NCBI RefSeq assembly: GCF_014206815.1
Contig: NZ_JACHNP010000001.1
Span: 338,456-402,455 of the forward strand
DNA length: 64,000 bases
DNA from: Xanthomonas sp. F10
Lineage (GTDB): Bacteria > Pseudomonadota > Gammaproteobacteria > Xanthomonadales > Xanthomonadaceae
Direction of reading: 5' to 3'
Made by a program: the position numbers and the translations under genes. Numbering within the stretch: position 1 is the stretch's first letter; each line of letters begins with the position of its first letter. The notes under the pieces are model-generated. The model saw nothing but the letters and a program-made list of their open reading frames with translations, searched no databases and was not told where the DNA came from. Of the stretch, positions 16,016-25,512 are shown in pieces.

Positions 16016-17223
16016 TGCGGCGCGTGGCAATTACCGGGATGGGCATCACTTCGTGCCTGGGCAACGATCTGGACAGCGTGGCGCGCGCCTTGCGCGAGGG
16101 CCGGCCCGGCATCCGTTACAACGCGCAGGCGGCGGAGTTCGGCCTGCGCAGCCAGGTCGGCGGCGATGTGCAACTGGACCTGGACGCGGCCATCGACCGC
16201 AAGCTCAAGCGCTTCATGGGCGACGCCTCGGCCTACGCCTACCTGGCGCTGCGCGATGCCTTGGCCGACGCCGGCCTGGACGAAGCGGCGATCAGCGATC
16301 CGCGGATCGGCCTGATCGCCGGTTCCGGCGGCGGCTCCAGCCACTGGCAGGTGGAAGCGGCGGACCTGCTGCGCAACCGCGGCGTGCGCAAGGTCGGCCC
16401 GTACATGGTGCCGCGCACGATGTGTTCGGCGGTGTCGGCCAGCCTGGCCACCGCATTCAAGATCAAGGGCGTCAGCTACTCGCTGTCGGCCGCGTGCGCG
16501 ACCTCGGCGCACTGCATCGGCGCGGCGGCGGACCTGATCCGCCACGGCCAGCAGGACGTGATGTTCGCCGGCGGCGGCGAGGAACTGGACTGGACCATGA
16601 GCCTGATGTTCGACGCCATGGGCGCGCTGTCCACCGGCTTCAACGATACGCCGGCGGTGGCCTCGCGGCCCTACGACGCCGCGCGCGACGGCTTCGTCAT
16701 CGCCGGCGGCGGCGGCATGCTGGTGCTGGAGGACTACGAGCACGCGGTGGCGCGCGGTGCGCGCATCCATGCCGAACTGGTCGGCTACGGCGTGACTTCC
16801 GACGGCGCCGACATGGTCGCCCCGTCCGGCGAAGGTGCGGTGCGCTGCATGCGCATGGCGCTGCAGGGCGTGGACGCGCCGATCGACTATCTCAACACCC
16901 ACGGCACCTCGACCCCGCTCGGCGACGTCACCGAGTTGGACGCGGTACGCGCGGTGTTCGGCGACGCGGTGCCGCCGCTGTCCTCGACCAAGGCGCTGTC
17001 CGGACACTCGCTGGGCGCGGCTAGCGTGCACGAGGCGATCTACTGCCTGCTGATGCTGCGCGACGGCTTCATCGCCGGCTCGGCCAACATCGACACGCTG
17101 GATCCGCGCGCCGAGGGCTTCCCCATCGTGCGCGAAAGCCGCGATGCGGACTTGCGCACGGTGATGTCCAACAGCTTCGGCTTCGGCGGCACCAACGCCG
17201 CGCTGGTATTCGCCAAGGCCTGA
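16015..17223 (+). CDS. fabB: 3-oxoacyl-ACP synthase I
   Basis: This 402-aa beta-ketoacyl-ACP synthase elongates the cis-3-decenoyl-ACP made by FabA. The thiolase-fold catalytic triad is visible: C161 in [10 protein letters not shown], His in [11 protein letters not shown] and His in [12 protein letters not shown], plus the C-terminal [12 protein letters not shown]. The ATG at 16015-16017 overlaps the fabA TGA (TGATG), so the pair is translationally coupled, as in other gamma-proteobacteria that make unsaturated fatty acids anaerobically. Confidence 0.94.
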   Translation: MRRVAITGMGITSCLGNDLDSVARALREGRPGIRYNAQAAEFGLRSQVGGDVQLDLDAAIDRKLKRFMGDASAYAYLALRDALADAGLDEAAISDPRIGLIAGSGGGSSHWQVEAADLLRNRGVRKVGPYMVPRTMCSAVSASLATAFKIKGVSYSLSAACATSAHCIGAAADLIRHGQQDVMFAGGGEELDWTMSLMFDAMGALSTGFNDTPAVASRPYDAARDGFVIAGGGGMLVLEDYEHAVARGARIHAELVGYGVTSDGADMVAPSGEGAVRCMRMALQGVDAPIDYLNTHGTSTPLGDVTELDAVRAVFGDAVPPLSSTKALSGHSLGAASVHEAIYCLLMLRDGFIAGSANIDTLDPRAEGFPIVRESRDADLRTVMSNSFGFGGTNAALVFAKA

Positions 17224-17269
17224 GTCGGGCCACGCCTGCACGGTGCCGGCAGCGGCAGCGTGCCGCGCG

Positions 17270-18130
17270 TCAGCGCTCCAGTTGCCGGACGTCGCGACGC
17301 CCGGCGTCGTCGTCCTTGTGCGCTTCCGGCTTGGTCGGTGGCGCTGAAGGCGGTGGCGGTGGCGGTGGAGGCGGTGGTGGTGGTGGCGGCGGAGGCGAGG
17401 TCGGCTTCGGCGAATGCCGCTCGACCCACTGGATGGTCGCCGGCGACGGTGGCCACGCCGGCGATGCCGACGGCGCGGACGCAGGGGGCGGCACCGGCGG
17501 CAATCCCATCGATTCGCGCTGGCGCCGGTCGTCTTCCTGCCGTTGCAGTTCCTTCGACAAGTCTTTGTTGTAGCGGGGATTGAGCGCATCCGGCGGCGGG
17601 ATCTGATACATCCGTTCGCCCGGCGGCGTCCATTGCGGCGCGCTGCTCACGGCCTCGGAGGCAGACGCCGCTGGCGGCGGCGCCCGCCATTGCGGCCCCA
17701 ACTGCCGCTGCAACGGGGCCGGAATCTGCGCCGGGCCGGCCGCGGCCGTTGCGCTTTCCAGCGGCCGATAGCGCGCGCGTTCGCGCGCCCACGGCTGACC
17801 GCGATAGTGCGTGTCCCAATAGCGATCCAGCGCAAAGCCGACCGTGGGCACGCCGGGTGCAGTGCCCTGTTCCTGTGCGCTGAAATCGATCGCGCCGGCC
17901 GGCAGCCAGCCGCGTTTCTCGCGCCAACTGACATCGCACCAGGTCCAGTCGCGGGTGCAGCCATGCACCCGCAGTGCGTCGTCGGTGATCGGCGTGGCCA
18001 CGCGCGGATACTCCGGCGCCGGGCCGGCGCGCAGGCTGGCGCCGATGCGCACCGTGCCGCTGCCGTCCTGCGCCAAGGCCGGCGCGACCATGCTCAACAG
18101 CAACGGCGTCCACCACCCTGATCGCTTCAT
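17270..18130 (-). CDS. Secreted SH3-domain protein with a 16-residue polyproline run
   Basis: This 286-aa protein has a signal peptide (MKRSGWWTPLLLSMVAPALAQ), then a bacterial SH3-like domain of ~70 residues (VRIGASLRAGPAPEYPRV, WTWCDVSWREKRGWLPAGAI). A linker rich in Pro/Ala/Gln follows, then a run of 16 consecutive prolines near residue 250, and a charged tail. SH3b domains in periplasmic proteins often bind peptidoglycan, but the function here is unknown. Translating such a proline run should depend on elongation factor P. It converges with fabB. Confidence 0.75.
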   Translation of the reverse strand: MKRSGWWTPLLLSMVAPALAQDGSGTVRIGASLRAGPAPEYPRVATPITDDALRVHGCTRDWTWCDVSWREKRGWLPAGAIDFSAQEQGTAPGVPTVGFALDRYWDTHYRGQPWARERARYRPLESATAAAGPAQIPAPLQRQLGPQWRAPPPAASASEAVSSAPQWTPPGERMYQIPPPDALNPRYNKDLSKELQRQEDDRRQRESMGLPPVPPPASAPSASPAWPPSPATIQWVERHSPKPTSPPPPPPPPPPPPPPPPSAPPTKPEAHKDDDAGRRDVRQLER

Positions 18131-18214
18131 GCGGTCCTCCTTGTGCGGTGCGGCAGTGTCCTATGCCGCGTTCGCGGCAGCGACGATCGCCGTGCCGCTG
18201 TGCTGTGTTCTAGC

Positions 18215-18300
18215 ACAGAGGAGCTGGGATTGGAGATTGGAGATTGGGGATGACCAGCCTGCGGCTGTTGAGAGCCGGGATTGGGGATCGAGAACGGGAA
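18215..18300. repeat. GGGATT-type intergenic repeat
   Basis: A run of GGGATTGGAGATTGGAGATT-like units at about 18227-18250 recurs at 18278-18300. The same family recurs in inverted sense (AATCCCGAATCCCG) at 18483-18549. It flanks the 68-bp palindrome at 18383. No gene is supported in 18131-18549. Confidence 0.6.
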
Positions 18301-18382
18301 CGGGGTCGTCCTGCACGGAACAACATCGCCATCAAGCGATCTGACGAACGTGGCCGCCTTCCGATGAAAAGTCGCCGCTTTT

Positions 18383-18450
18383 TGTGGGAGGGGCTTCAGC
18401 CCCGACGGGCTTTCCCGGGAAAGCCCGTCGGGGCTGAAGCCCCTCCCACA
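18383..18450. repeat. 68-bp perfect palindrome
   Basis: The left arm 18383-18416 (TGTGGGAGGGGCTTCAGCCC…) is the exact reverse complement of the right arm 18417-18450, with no loop at the TTTCCCGGGAAA centre. It combines two head-to-head copies of the GTGGGAGGGGCTTCAGCCCC repeat. It lies between the prlC 3' end and the SH3 gene's upstream side, and could extrude as a cruciform. Confidence 0.85.
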
Positions 18451-18549
18451 GTGCAATCGCAACCACTACGCCTGCGCAGGAAAATCCCGAATCCCGGCTT
18501 CCAACAGCCTCAGGCTGGTCATCCCGAATCCCGAATCCCGAATCCCGGC

Positions 18550-20574
18550 TTATCCGGCCATGCCGCTGTGCCGCAGCAACGCCTCCAGCTCCGGCGCGCG
18601 GCCGCGGAAGGCGGTGAAGTTCTCCAGCGCCGGGCGGCTGCCGCCGCGCGAGAGGATCTCGTGCAGGAAGCGCGCGCCGGTGTCCGCCAACTGGTCCGGC
18701 GCTTCCTCGAACGCGGCGTAGGCGTCGGCGCTGAGCACCTCGGCCCACTTGTAGCTGTAGTAGCCGGCCGCGTAGCCGCCGGCGAAGATGTGGCTGAACT
18801 GGTGCGGGAAGCGGTTCCACGCCGGCGGCCGGTTCACCGCGACTGCGTCGCGCACCCGCTCGAGCAACTGCAGCACGCTGTCGGTCTGCGCATCGAAGCT
18901 GTGGTGCAGTTGCATGTCGAACAGCGCGAACTCGAGCTGGCGCACGGTGAACATGCCGCTCTGGTAGTTCTTCGCCGCCAGCATCTTGTCGAACAGTGGG
19001 CGCGGCAGCGGCTCGCCGCTGTCCACGTGCGCGGTCATCGCCTGCAGGCGCGGCCATTCCCAGCAGAAGTTCTCCATGAACTGGCTGGGCAGTTCCACCG
19101 CGTCCCATTCCACGCCGTTGATGCCGGCCACGCCCAGTTCGCCGACCTGGGTCAGCAACTGGTGCAGGCCATGGCCCATCTCGTGGAACAGGGTGGTGAC
19201 CTCGTTGTGGGTGAAGGTGGCCGGCTTGCCGTCGCTGCCGCGACCGAAGTTGCACACCAGGTACACCAGCGGGGTCTGCACGCCGTCGGCGCGCTCGCGG
19301 CGGTTGCGGCAGTCGTCCATCCAGGCGCCACCGCGCTTGCCTTCGCGTGCGTACAGATCCAGATAGAACTGCCCGACCAGGCGCCCCTGCGCGTCGCTGA
19401 GGCGGAAGAAGCGCACGTCCGGATGCCACACCGGCGCGCTGTCGGCCTCCACGCGCAAGCCGTACAGGTCGTGGATCAGGCCGAACAGGCCGTCCAGCAC
19501 CTTGGGCTCGGTGAAGTAGCGCTTCACCTCCTGCTCGGAGAAGCTGTAGCGTGCCTGCTTCAGTTTTTCGCCGGCGTAGGCCAGATCCCAGGCTTCCAGC
19601 GTATCCAGGCCCAGGTGCTCGCGCGCGAACGCTTCCAGCTCGGCGCGGTCGCGCTGCGCGTAGGGCTTGGCGCGTGCGGCCAGGTCGTGCAGGAACTCCA
19701 GCACCTGGGCGGGATCCTGCGCCATCTTGGTCGCCAGCGAATACTCGGCATAGCTGGCGAAGCCGAGCAGCGCGGCCAGTTCGCCGCGCAGGGCGAGGAT
19801 GCGGCCGATCGCCGCGCTGTTGTCCAGCGCCGCATCGCCGAACTCCGAGGCGCGGATCGCATTGGCGCGGTACAGCGTCTCGCGCAGCGCGCGGTCCTCG
19901 GCATACATCTGCACCGGCAGGTAGCACGGCATCTGCAGGGTCAGCTTCCAGCCTTCCTGGCCGTCGCGTTCGGCCGCCGCGCGCGCGGCGGCGATGCTGT
20001 CCTCGGGCAGGCCGGCCAGGCGCGCCGGGTCGTCGATCAGCAGCGACCACGCGTCGGTGGCGTCGAGCACGTTCTGCGAGAACTTGGCCGACAGCGCCGA
20101 GAGTTCTTCCTGAATCGCGGCGAAGCGCTGCTTGTCGGCCTCGCCCAGTTCGGCGCCGCCCAGGCGGAAATCGCGCAACGCGTTGTCCAGCACCTTGCGC
20201 TGCGCCGGGCCGAGCGTAACCGCCTCCGGCGATTGCGCCAGCGTGCGGTACTGCGCGAACAGCGCCAGGTTCTGCCCCAGCGCGCTGGAGAAGCGCGTCA
20301 CCTTGGGCAGGTTGGCGTTGTAGGCCTCGCGCAGCGCCGGCGTGTTGACCACCGCCTGCAGGTGGCTCACCTGGCCCCAGGCGCGCCACAGGCGCTCGGT
20401 GGCATCGTCCAGCGGCGCCACGAAGCTGTCCCAGTGCACCGGCGCCACCGTCTCGGCGGCGGCCACGGCGGCCTCGGCCTGCGCCAGCAACGTGTCGATC
20501 GCCGGGCCGATGTGCTCGGGCTGGATCGCATCGAAGCGCGGCAGGCCGGAAAAATCGAGCAGGGGATTGGTCAT
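18550..20574 (-). CDS. prlC: Oligopeptidase A (M3 metallopeptidase)
   Basis: This 674-aa cytosolic zinc endopeptidase degrades short peptides, including cleaved signal peptides. The HExxH zinc motif is in TTLFHEMGHGLHQLL, with the downstream GINGVEWDAVELPSQFMENF segment that supplies the third ligand, as in thimet-oligopeptidase relatives. The N-terminal MTNPLLDFSGLPRFDAIQPEH fixes the start at 20574. Length matches the family (~680 aa). It is on the same strand as the cysteine-synthase-like gene upstream (61-bp gap). Confidence 0.91.
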   Translation of the reverse strand: MTNPLLDFSGLPRFDAIQPEHIGPAIDTLLAQAEAAVAAAETVAPVHWDSFVAPLDDATERLWRAWGQVSHLQAVVNTPALREAYNANLPKVTRFSSALGQNLALFAQYRTLAQSPEAVTLGPAQRKVLDNALRDFRLGGAELGEADKQRFAAIQEELSALSAKFSQNVLDATDAWSLLIDDPARLAGLPEDSIAAARAAAERDGQEGWKLTLQMPCYLPVQMYAEDRALRETLYRANAIRASEFGDAALDNSAAIGRILALRGELAALLGFASYAEYSLATKMAQDPAQVLEFLHDLAARAKPYAQRDRAELEAFAREHLGLDTLEAWDLAYAGEKLKQARYSFSEQEVKRYFTEPKVLDGLFGLIHDLYGLRVEADSAPVWHPDVRFFRLSDAQGRLVGQFYLDLYAREGKRGGAWMDDCRNRRERADGVQTPLVYLVCNFGRGSDGKPATFTHNEVTTLFHEMGHGLHQLLTQVGELGVAGINGVEWDAVELPSQFMENFCWEWPRLQAMTAHVDSGEPLPRPLFDKMLAAKNYQSGMFTVRQLEFALFDMQLHHSFDAQTDSVLQLLERVRDAVAVNRPPAWNRFPHQFSHIFAGGYAAGYYSYKWAEVLSADAYAAFEEAPDQLADTGARFLHEILSRGGSRPALENFTAFRGRAPELEALLRHSGMAG

Positions 20575-20635
20575 CGCGGAACTCTCGGTAGCGGGGAAAG
20601 GACCGGCGCGGCCGGCCATGGAAGACAGATGGCGG

Positions 20636-21739
20636 TCAGTCCAGCGCGGCACAAGGCAACGGCGGCAAGCCGGCGCCGGCCACCGCCGCGGCCAGCTGTG
20701 CGTCGGCCTGTTCGACGTCGATGCCGTGCTCGGCGTACCACTGCGGCCGGTAGTAGCTGTGCACGTAGCGCTCGCCGCTGTCGCACAGGATGGTGACGAT
20801 GGCACCGCTGCGGCCCTGCTCGCGCATGCGCGTGGCCGCCTGCAGCACGCCGACGAAGTTGGTGCCGGTGGAGCCGCCCACGCGCCGGCCCAGGCGCGCG
20901 CTGACGTAGCGCATCGCCGCCAGGCTCAGCGCGTCGGGCACCTTGACCATCGCATCCACGCAGCTGGGGATGAAGCTCGGCTCCACCCGCGGCCGGCCGA
21001 TGCCTTCGATACGCGAGCCGCCGGTGCTTTCCAGGCCGGCGTAGTCGCGCCCGGCCAGCGCCTCGCGGTAGCCGTCGAAGAATAGCGACACCTCCGGGTC
21101 CGCGCACAGGATGCGGGTGGGATGGCGCCGGTAGCGCACATAGCGGCCAAGCGTGGCCGCGGTGCCGCCGGTGCCGGGGCTGCATACGATCCACGCCGGG
21201 ATCGGATGCGGCTCCTCCTGCATCTGCCGGAAGATCGACTCGGCGATGTTGTTGTTGGCGCGCCAGTCGGTGGCGCGTTCGGCGTAGAGGAACTGGTCCA
21301 TGAAATGGCCGCCGGTCTCGCGCGCCAGTTGCACCGAATCGGCATGCAGGTCGCAGGCGCGCCCGACCAGGTGGCAGCGCCCGCCCTGGAACTCGATCGC
21401 GGCGATTTTTTCCGGCGAGGTCGTCGCCGGCATCACCGCGATGAACGGCAGCCCCAGCAGGCGCGCGAAGTACGCCTCGGACACCGCGGTGGAACCGCTG
21501 GAGGCCTCGATCACCGGCCGCCCCTCGCGCAACCAGCCGTTGGCCAGCGCGTACAGGAACAGCGAGCGCGCCAGGCGGTGCTTGAGGCTGCCGGTGGGAT
21601 GGCTGGATTCGTCCTTGAAGTACAGGTCGATGCCGGGGAACCCGGGCAGGTCCAGCGGGATCAGGTGGGTGTCGGCCGAGCGGTTGAAGTCGGCTTCGAT
21701 CTTCTGGATGGCGGCGGCCACCCAAGCGCGATGGGTCAT
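20636..21739 (-). CDS. PLP-dependent cysteine synthase family enzyme
   Basis: This 367-aa fold-type II PLP enzyme has the Schiff-base lysine in [11 protein letters not shown] (K53), the substrate loop [13 protein letters not shown], the phosphate-binding loop [14 protein letters not shown] and the pyridine-ring contact STGTNFVG. It is longer than CysK/CysM and matches the branch containing fungal/bacterial L-cysteine desulfhydrases (Cds1-like) rather than housekeeping CysK. Substrate direction (cysteine synthesis versus H2S release) is not decided by sequence. Confidence 0.8.
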   Translation of the reverse strand: MTHRAWVAAAIQKIEADFNRSADTHLIPLDLPGFPGIDLYFKDESSHPTGSLKHRLARSLFLYALANGWLREGRPVIEASSGSTAVSEAYFARLLGLPFIAVMPATTSPEKIAAIEFQGGRCHLVGRACDLHADSVQLARETGGHFMDQFLYAERATDWRANNNIAESIFRQMQEEPHPIPAWIVCSPGTGGTAATLGRYVRYRRHPTRILCADPEVSLFFDGYREALAGRDYAGLESTGGSRIEGIGRPRVEPSFIPSCVDAMVKVPDALSLAAMRYVSARLGRRVGGSTGTNFVGVLQAATRMREQGRSGAIVTILCDSGERYVHSYYRPQWYAEHGIDVEQADAQLAAAVAGAGLPPLPCAALD

Positions 21740-21861
21740 GGCGGTGCGGGAGCGGAGAAACCGCGCTCACGATACACGCCCGGCCGGGCGCCAGGACCAT
21801 GCGCCGCGCAGGCCGCCACGCCGGCGTTCACCCGGCGCGGCCCACGGCCCAGCGGCGGCGC

Positions 21862-22077
21862 TCAGCCGGCGGCGGCCACGCTGAAGCCGGCGTCGGCGAT
21901 CGCCTGCTCCAGCGCGGCCACGTCGATGCGTGCGGGGTCGTAGTCGATGCCCACGCGCCCGCCCTCCAGCACCACCGTGCTGGCGGCCACGCCCGGGCAG
22001 GCGTCCAGCACCCGCTGCAGCCGTGCGCTGCAGCCGCCGCAACTCATGCCGTGGACGAGAAGATCGAGATGTTGCAT
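21862..22077 (-). CDS. copZ: Heavy-metal-associated (CopZ-like) copper chaperone
   Basis: This 71-aa single HMA domain has the metal motif GMSCGGCSARL (MxCxxC, Cys at 13 and 16). It would carry Cu(I) in the cytosol and hand it to the CopA ATPase encoded 34 bp upstream on the same strand. It is small and acidic, with the ferredoxin-like pattern complete (VLEGGRVGIDYDPARIDVAALEQAIADAGF). Confidence 0.88.
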   Translation of the reverse strand: MQHLDLLVHGMSCGGCSARLQRVLDACPGVAASTVVLEGGRVGIDYDPARIDVAALEQAIADAGFSVAAAG

Positions 22078-22111
22078 GTCAGGCTCCAGGAGGAAGAAGG
22101 CGAATACGCGC

Positions 22112-24550
22112 TCACCGCGCCCGCCAGCGATTCAGCAGCAGCGCGTTGCCCAGCACCGAGACCGAACTCAGCGCCATCGCCGCGCCGGCGATCACCGGGT
22201 TGAGCAGGCCGAACGCGGCCAGCGGGATGCCCAGGCCGTTGAAGACGAAGGCGAAGAACAGGTTCTGGCGGATCTTGCGCACGGTCGCCGCGGACAGGTC
22301 GATGGCGGCGGCGACGCCGGCCAGGTCGCCGTGCATCAGCACCACGTCGGCCGCTTCGATCGCAATGTCCGAGCCGCTGCCGATGGCGAAGCTGACATCG
22401 GCCGCGGCCAGCGCCGGGGCGTCGTTGATGCCGTCGCCGACCATGCCCACGTGCGCGCCCGGCACGGCCTGCAACTCGCGCACATGCGCGGCCTTGTCCT
22501 GCGGCAGCACCTCGGCCTGCACCTGGGCGATGCCGAGCCGCGCGGCCACCGCCTGCGCCGCGTGGCGGTTGTCGCCGCTGAGCATGGTCACCGCGATGCC
22601 GCGCGCCTGCAGCCGCGCCACCGCCTCGGCAGCGCCCTCGCGCAGCGGATCGGCGATGGCGATATAGCCGGCCACGGCGCCGTCCACCGCCACGCCGACC
22701 ACGCTGTGGCCCTGCGCCTGCGCCGCCTCGGCCTGGCGGCGCAGCGTCGGGTCGGCCGGCGCGGCGATCAGGCCGTCGAGCCACGCCAGCGCGCCCAGCG
22801 CGACCTCGCGCCCGTCCACGCGGCCGCGCACGCCTTGCCCCGGCAGGGTCTGCACCGCATCGGCGCGCGGCGCCGGCGCGGCCGTGCGCACCCCCAGGTC
22901 GGCGGCGCGCTGCACGATCGCACGTGCCAGCGGATGCGCCGATCCGGTCTCCAGCGCGGCGGCCAGGCGCAACAGCGGCGCGGACTCGGCCTCGTCGGCG
23001 ACCAGCACCGCGGTCACCTGCGGCTGGCCCAGGGTCAGGGTGCCGGTCTTGTCGACCACCAGCGCGGTCAGCGCGCGGGCGCGTTCCAGCACCTCGGCGT
23101 CGCGGATCAGGATGCCGGCGCGCGCGCCGACGCCGGTGCCGACCATGATCGCGGTCGGCGTGGCCAGGCCCAGCGCGCACGGGCAGGCGATCACCAGCAC
23201 CGCCACCGCGTGCACGAGGGCGTCGGCGAAGCTCCCGCCCAGCGCCCAGGTCGCGCCGAGGGTCACCGCGGCGATGGCCAGCACCGCCGGCACGAACACC
23301 GCGGCGATACGGTCGACTAGGCGCTGGATCGGCGCGCGCGAACCTTGCGCGGCATCGACCATGCGCACGATCTGCGCCAGCAAGGTGTCGGCGCCGACGC
23401 CGGTGGCGCGCGCGCGCAACAGGCCGAGCTGGTTGACCGTGGCCGCATGCAGGCGGCTGCCCGGCGCCTTGGCCACCGGCAGCGCCTCGCCGGAGAGCAT
23501 CGCCTCGTCCACGCTGGAGTGGCCGTCGAGCACCTCGCCATCCACCGGCACGCGCTCGCCAGCGGCAACCACGAACACATCGCCGACCGCCAGTTCCGCC
23601 GCATCCACCTCCACGATGGCGCCGTCGCGCTCGACCCGCGCGGTGGTCGGCGCCAGGTCGAGCAGCGCGCGCACCGCGGCGGTGGTGCGGCGCTTGGCGC
23701 GGGCCTCCAGCAGGCGCCCGAGCAGCACCAGGGTGATGACGCTGGTGCTGGCCTCGAAGTACACGTGCTGGCCGTGCAGGCCGGCGACGGTGACCACGGT
23801 GCTGTACAGATAGGCCATGCCGGTGCCCAGCGCGACCAGCACGTCCATGTTGGCGCTGCCGTTGCGCAGCGCGCGATAGCCGGCGCGATAGAAGCGCGCG
23901 CCGATCCAGCACTGCACCGGCGTGGCCAACAGCAGTTGCAGCCAGCGCGGCAGCGGCTCGGCATGCGCACCGCGCAGGGCGTCGCCGTCCAGCATGCCGA
24001 GCATCTGCCCCCAGAACGGCAAGGTCAGCAGCACCGCCGCAGCGAACATGCCCAGTTCGCGCCGCCAGGCACGACGCTCGCGGCGCTCGCGCTCGGCCAG
24101 TTGCGCCGCGTCCATGGCCTCGGCGACACGCGCACCGAACCCGGCGCGGGCGATCCTCGCGATCAGCTCCGCCGGCGCGACCGTGCCCGGCACGATCTCC
24201 ACCCGCGCCTTGGCCGAGGCCAGGTTGGCGTGGCCGCTGAGGACGCCCGGGGTCTTCGCCAACACGGCATCGATCGACGCCACGCAGGAGGCGCAGTGCA
24301 GGCCGCTGAGTTCCAGGGTCAGGGTCTGGGTCGGTACGGCGTAGCCAGCCTGCTCAATGCGCTGCCGCAGCGTCGGCAGGTCCACCTGCTGCGGGTCGTA
24401 GTCCACCTGCACGCGCGCGCCGGCATAGCTGGCCTGCGCCGCCACCCCGGGCAGGCGCTGCAGCGCCTTCTCCACGCCAGCCGCGCAGGCGGCGCAGGTC
24501 ATGCCCTGCACCGGCAGGGTCAGCGAGGCGGTGGTACGGTCCGTGCTCAT
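22112..24550 (-). CDS. copA: Copper-exporting P1B-type ATPase
   Basis: This 812-aa inner-membrane pump exports Cu(I). Two N-terminal HMA domains carry GMTCAACAAGV and GLHCASCVASI. The membrane domain follows with the transport motif CPC (VIACPCALGLATPT), the TGES-like loop MLSGEALPV, the phosphorylation site DKTGTLTLGQP and the hinge GDGINDAPAL. CPC plus Cu-type HMA motifs mark copper/silver specificity. Its ATG overlaps the cueR stop (ATGA), so expression follows the MerR-type promoter upstream of cueR. Confidence 0.94.
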   Translation of the reverse strand: MSTDRTTASLTLPVQGMTCAACAAGVEKALQRLPGVAAQASYAGARVQVDYDPQQVDLPTLRQRIEQAGYAVPTQTLTLELSGLHCASCVASIDAVLAKTPGVLSGHANLASAKARVEIVPGTVAPAELIARIARAGFGARVAEAMDAAQLAERERRERRAWRRELGMFAAAVLLTLPFWGQMLGMLDGDALRGAHAEPLPRWLQLLLATPVQCWIGARFYRAGYRALRNGSANMDVLVALGTGMAYLYSTVVTVAGLHGQHVYFEASTSVITLVLLGRLLEARAKRRTTAAVRALLDLAPTTARVERDGAIVEVDAAELAVGDVFVVAAGERVPVDGEVLDGHSSVDEAMLSGEALPVAKAPGSRLHAATVNQLGLLRARATGVGADTLLAQIVRMVDAAQGSRAPIQRLVDRIAAVFVPAVLAIAAVTLGATWALGGSFADALVHAVAVLVIACPCALGLATPTAIMVGTGVGARAGILIRDAEVLERARALTALVVDKTGTLTLGQPQVTAVLVADEAESAPLLRLAAALETGSAHPLARAIVQRAADLGVRTAAPAPRADAVQTLPGQGVRGRVDGREVALGALAWLDGLIAAPADPTLRRQAEAAQAQGHSVVGVAVDGAVAGYIAIADPLREGAAEAVARLQARGIAVTMLSGDNRHAAQAVAARLGIAQVQAEVLPQDKAAHVRELQAVPGAHVGMVGDGINDAPALAAADVSFAIGSGSDIAIEAADVVLMHGDLAGVAAAIDLSAATVRKIRQNLFFAFVFNGLGIPLAAFGLLNPVIAGAAMALSSVSVLGNALLLNRWRAR

Positions 24551-24987
24551 CGCGGCGGATCGCCGGCGGCATCGCCGCGGATGTCGCCCAGGATCGGGCA
24601 GGCGTCCGGCACGCCGCGGCCGGGGCAGTCCTCGACCAGGGCGGCCAGGGTGTCGCGCATCTCCGTGAGTTCGGCGATGCGCCGGTCCAGCGCCTGCAGG
24701 CGCGCACTGGCACGCTGCTTGATGCCCTCCACGCCGTGCACCTGGTCGTCCTGCAAGGCCAGCAGCTCACCGATCTCCTCCAGCGAGAAGCCCAGTTCCT
24801 TGGCGCGGCGGATGAAGCGCACCCGCTGCACCGCCGCGGCGTCGTACTCGCGGTAGCCGGAGGCGCGGCGCGGCGCAGGCGGCAACAGCCCCTGGCGCTC
24901 GTAGTAGCGCACGGTATCGATGGCGACGTCGGCCTGGCGGGCGAGCGCGCCGATGGTGAAGCGGGCGGTGGCGGGGTCGGATCGCAT
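24547..24987 (-). CDS. cueR: MerR-family copper-responsive regulator (CueR-like)
   Basis: This 146-aa regulator has a winged-helix MerR domain (FTIGALARQADVAIDTVRYYERQGLL), a long dimerisation helix and a C-terminal metal loop with two cysteines (EDCPGRGVPDACPIL, C-x8-C). The position equivalent to the Cys79 of Zn/Cd/Pb sensors appears to be Val, which favours a monovalent Cu(I)/Ag(I) sensor. I chose the ATG at 24987; a GTG at 24993 is in frame. It leads the cueR-copA-copZ operon and overlaps copA by 4 bp. Confidence 0.85.
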   Translation of the reverse strand: MRSDPATARFTIGALARQADVAIDTVRYYERQGLLPPAPRRASGYREYDAAAVQRVRFIRRAKELGFSLEEIGELLALQDDQVHGVEGIKQRASARLQALDRRIAELTEMRDTLAALVEDCPGRGVPDACPILGDIRGDAAGDPPR

Positions 24988-24993
24988 GCGCAC

Positions 24994-25025
24994 ACCCTAC
25001 TCCCTGGAGTCGGGTCCAGAGTCAA
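24994..25025 (-). promoter_or_regulatory. MerR-type promoter/operator of cueR-copA-copZ
   Basis: On the minus strand TTGACT (25025-25020) and TAGGGT (24999-24994) are separated by 20 bp, the over-long spacer that MerR activators untwist. A dyad fills the spacer: ACTCTGGA, then CCCGAC, then TCCAGGGAGT. Transcription would begin at about 24987, exactly at the ATG of cueR, so the mRNA may be leaderless. Confidence 0.75.
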
Positions 25026-25104
25026 GCCTCGCCACGCCGCAGTCGCTTGCCGCCCACGCCGGCTTCGGTATCCTCTGTGGCTCCCCGCCGCCACGCTGCC
25101 GCCT

Positions 25105-25512
25105 GTGCCGACCTTCGCCGTCCTGATGCGCCTGTTGCTGTGCATGAGCCTGCTGCTCAACGGCAGCGCGGCCGCCATGGCGATGCCGGGCATGGCGGCG
25201 CACGGCACCTCGATGCACGACACGGCTGTCACGGTCGCCAGCGCGGCGCCGGCGCATGCGGCGATGCCCTGCCACGAGCAGGCGCCACCGCCGCCCGCGG
25301 ATCACGACGGCCACTGCCACGACCATGCCGGCAAGCATGGCGGCTGCGGCGGCATGGCCGGCTGCCAATGCCCGCACGCGCAACCGCTGCCGGCGCTGCT
25401 GGCGATGCCGCTGGCACTGCCGCGCATGCCCCGCCACCTGGTCGCCGCCGCGCCCCAGGCCGCGCACGGCGCGCCCGGCCTGCCGCGGCTGGAACGTCCT
25501 CCCAGCGCCTGA
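25105..25512 (+). CDS. copL: CopL-like copper-resistance leader/regulatory protein
   Basis: This 135-aa exported-looking protein has a hydrophobic N-terminus (LMRLLLCMSLLLNGSAAAMA) followed by a Met/His/Cys-rich stretch (HDGHCHDHAGKHGGCGGMAG, then CQCPH). It lies directly upstream of copA-copB, as in the Xanthomonas copLAB operon, where CopL is required for copper-inducible expression. The start is uncertain: GTG 25105 gives VPTFAVLMR, which aligns with CopL N-termini as I recall them; ATG 25126 is the alternative. A TTGCCG-16-TATCCT promoter candidate lies at 25047-25074. Confidence 0.75.
   Translation: MPTFAVLMRLLLCMSLLLNGSAAAMAMPGMAAHGTSMHDTAVTVASAAPAHAAMPCHEQAPPPPADHDGHCHDHAGKHGGCGGMAGCQCPHAQPLPALLAMPLALPRMPRHLVAAAPQAAHGAPGLPRLERPPSA

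Noticed and set aside
18244-20796. An 850-codon plus-strand frame opposite prlC
   Set aside because: Antisense shadow of the oligopeptidase A gene; low-complexity composition and no recognisable domain.
20636-21739. Naming the PLP enzyme cysK or cysM
   Set aside because: It is about 50-60 residues longer than those and its motifs ([13 protein letters not shown]) fit the Cds1-like branch better.
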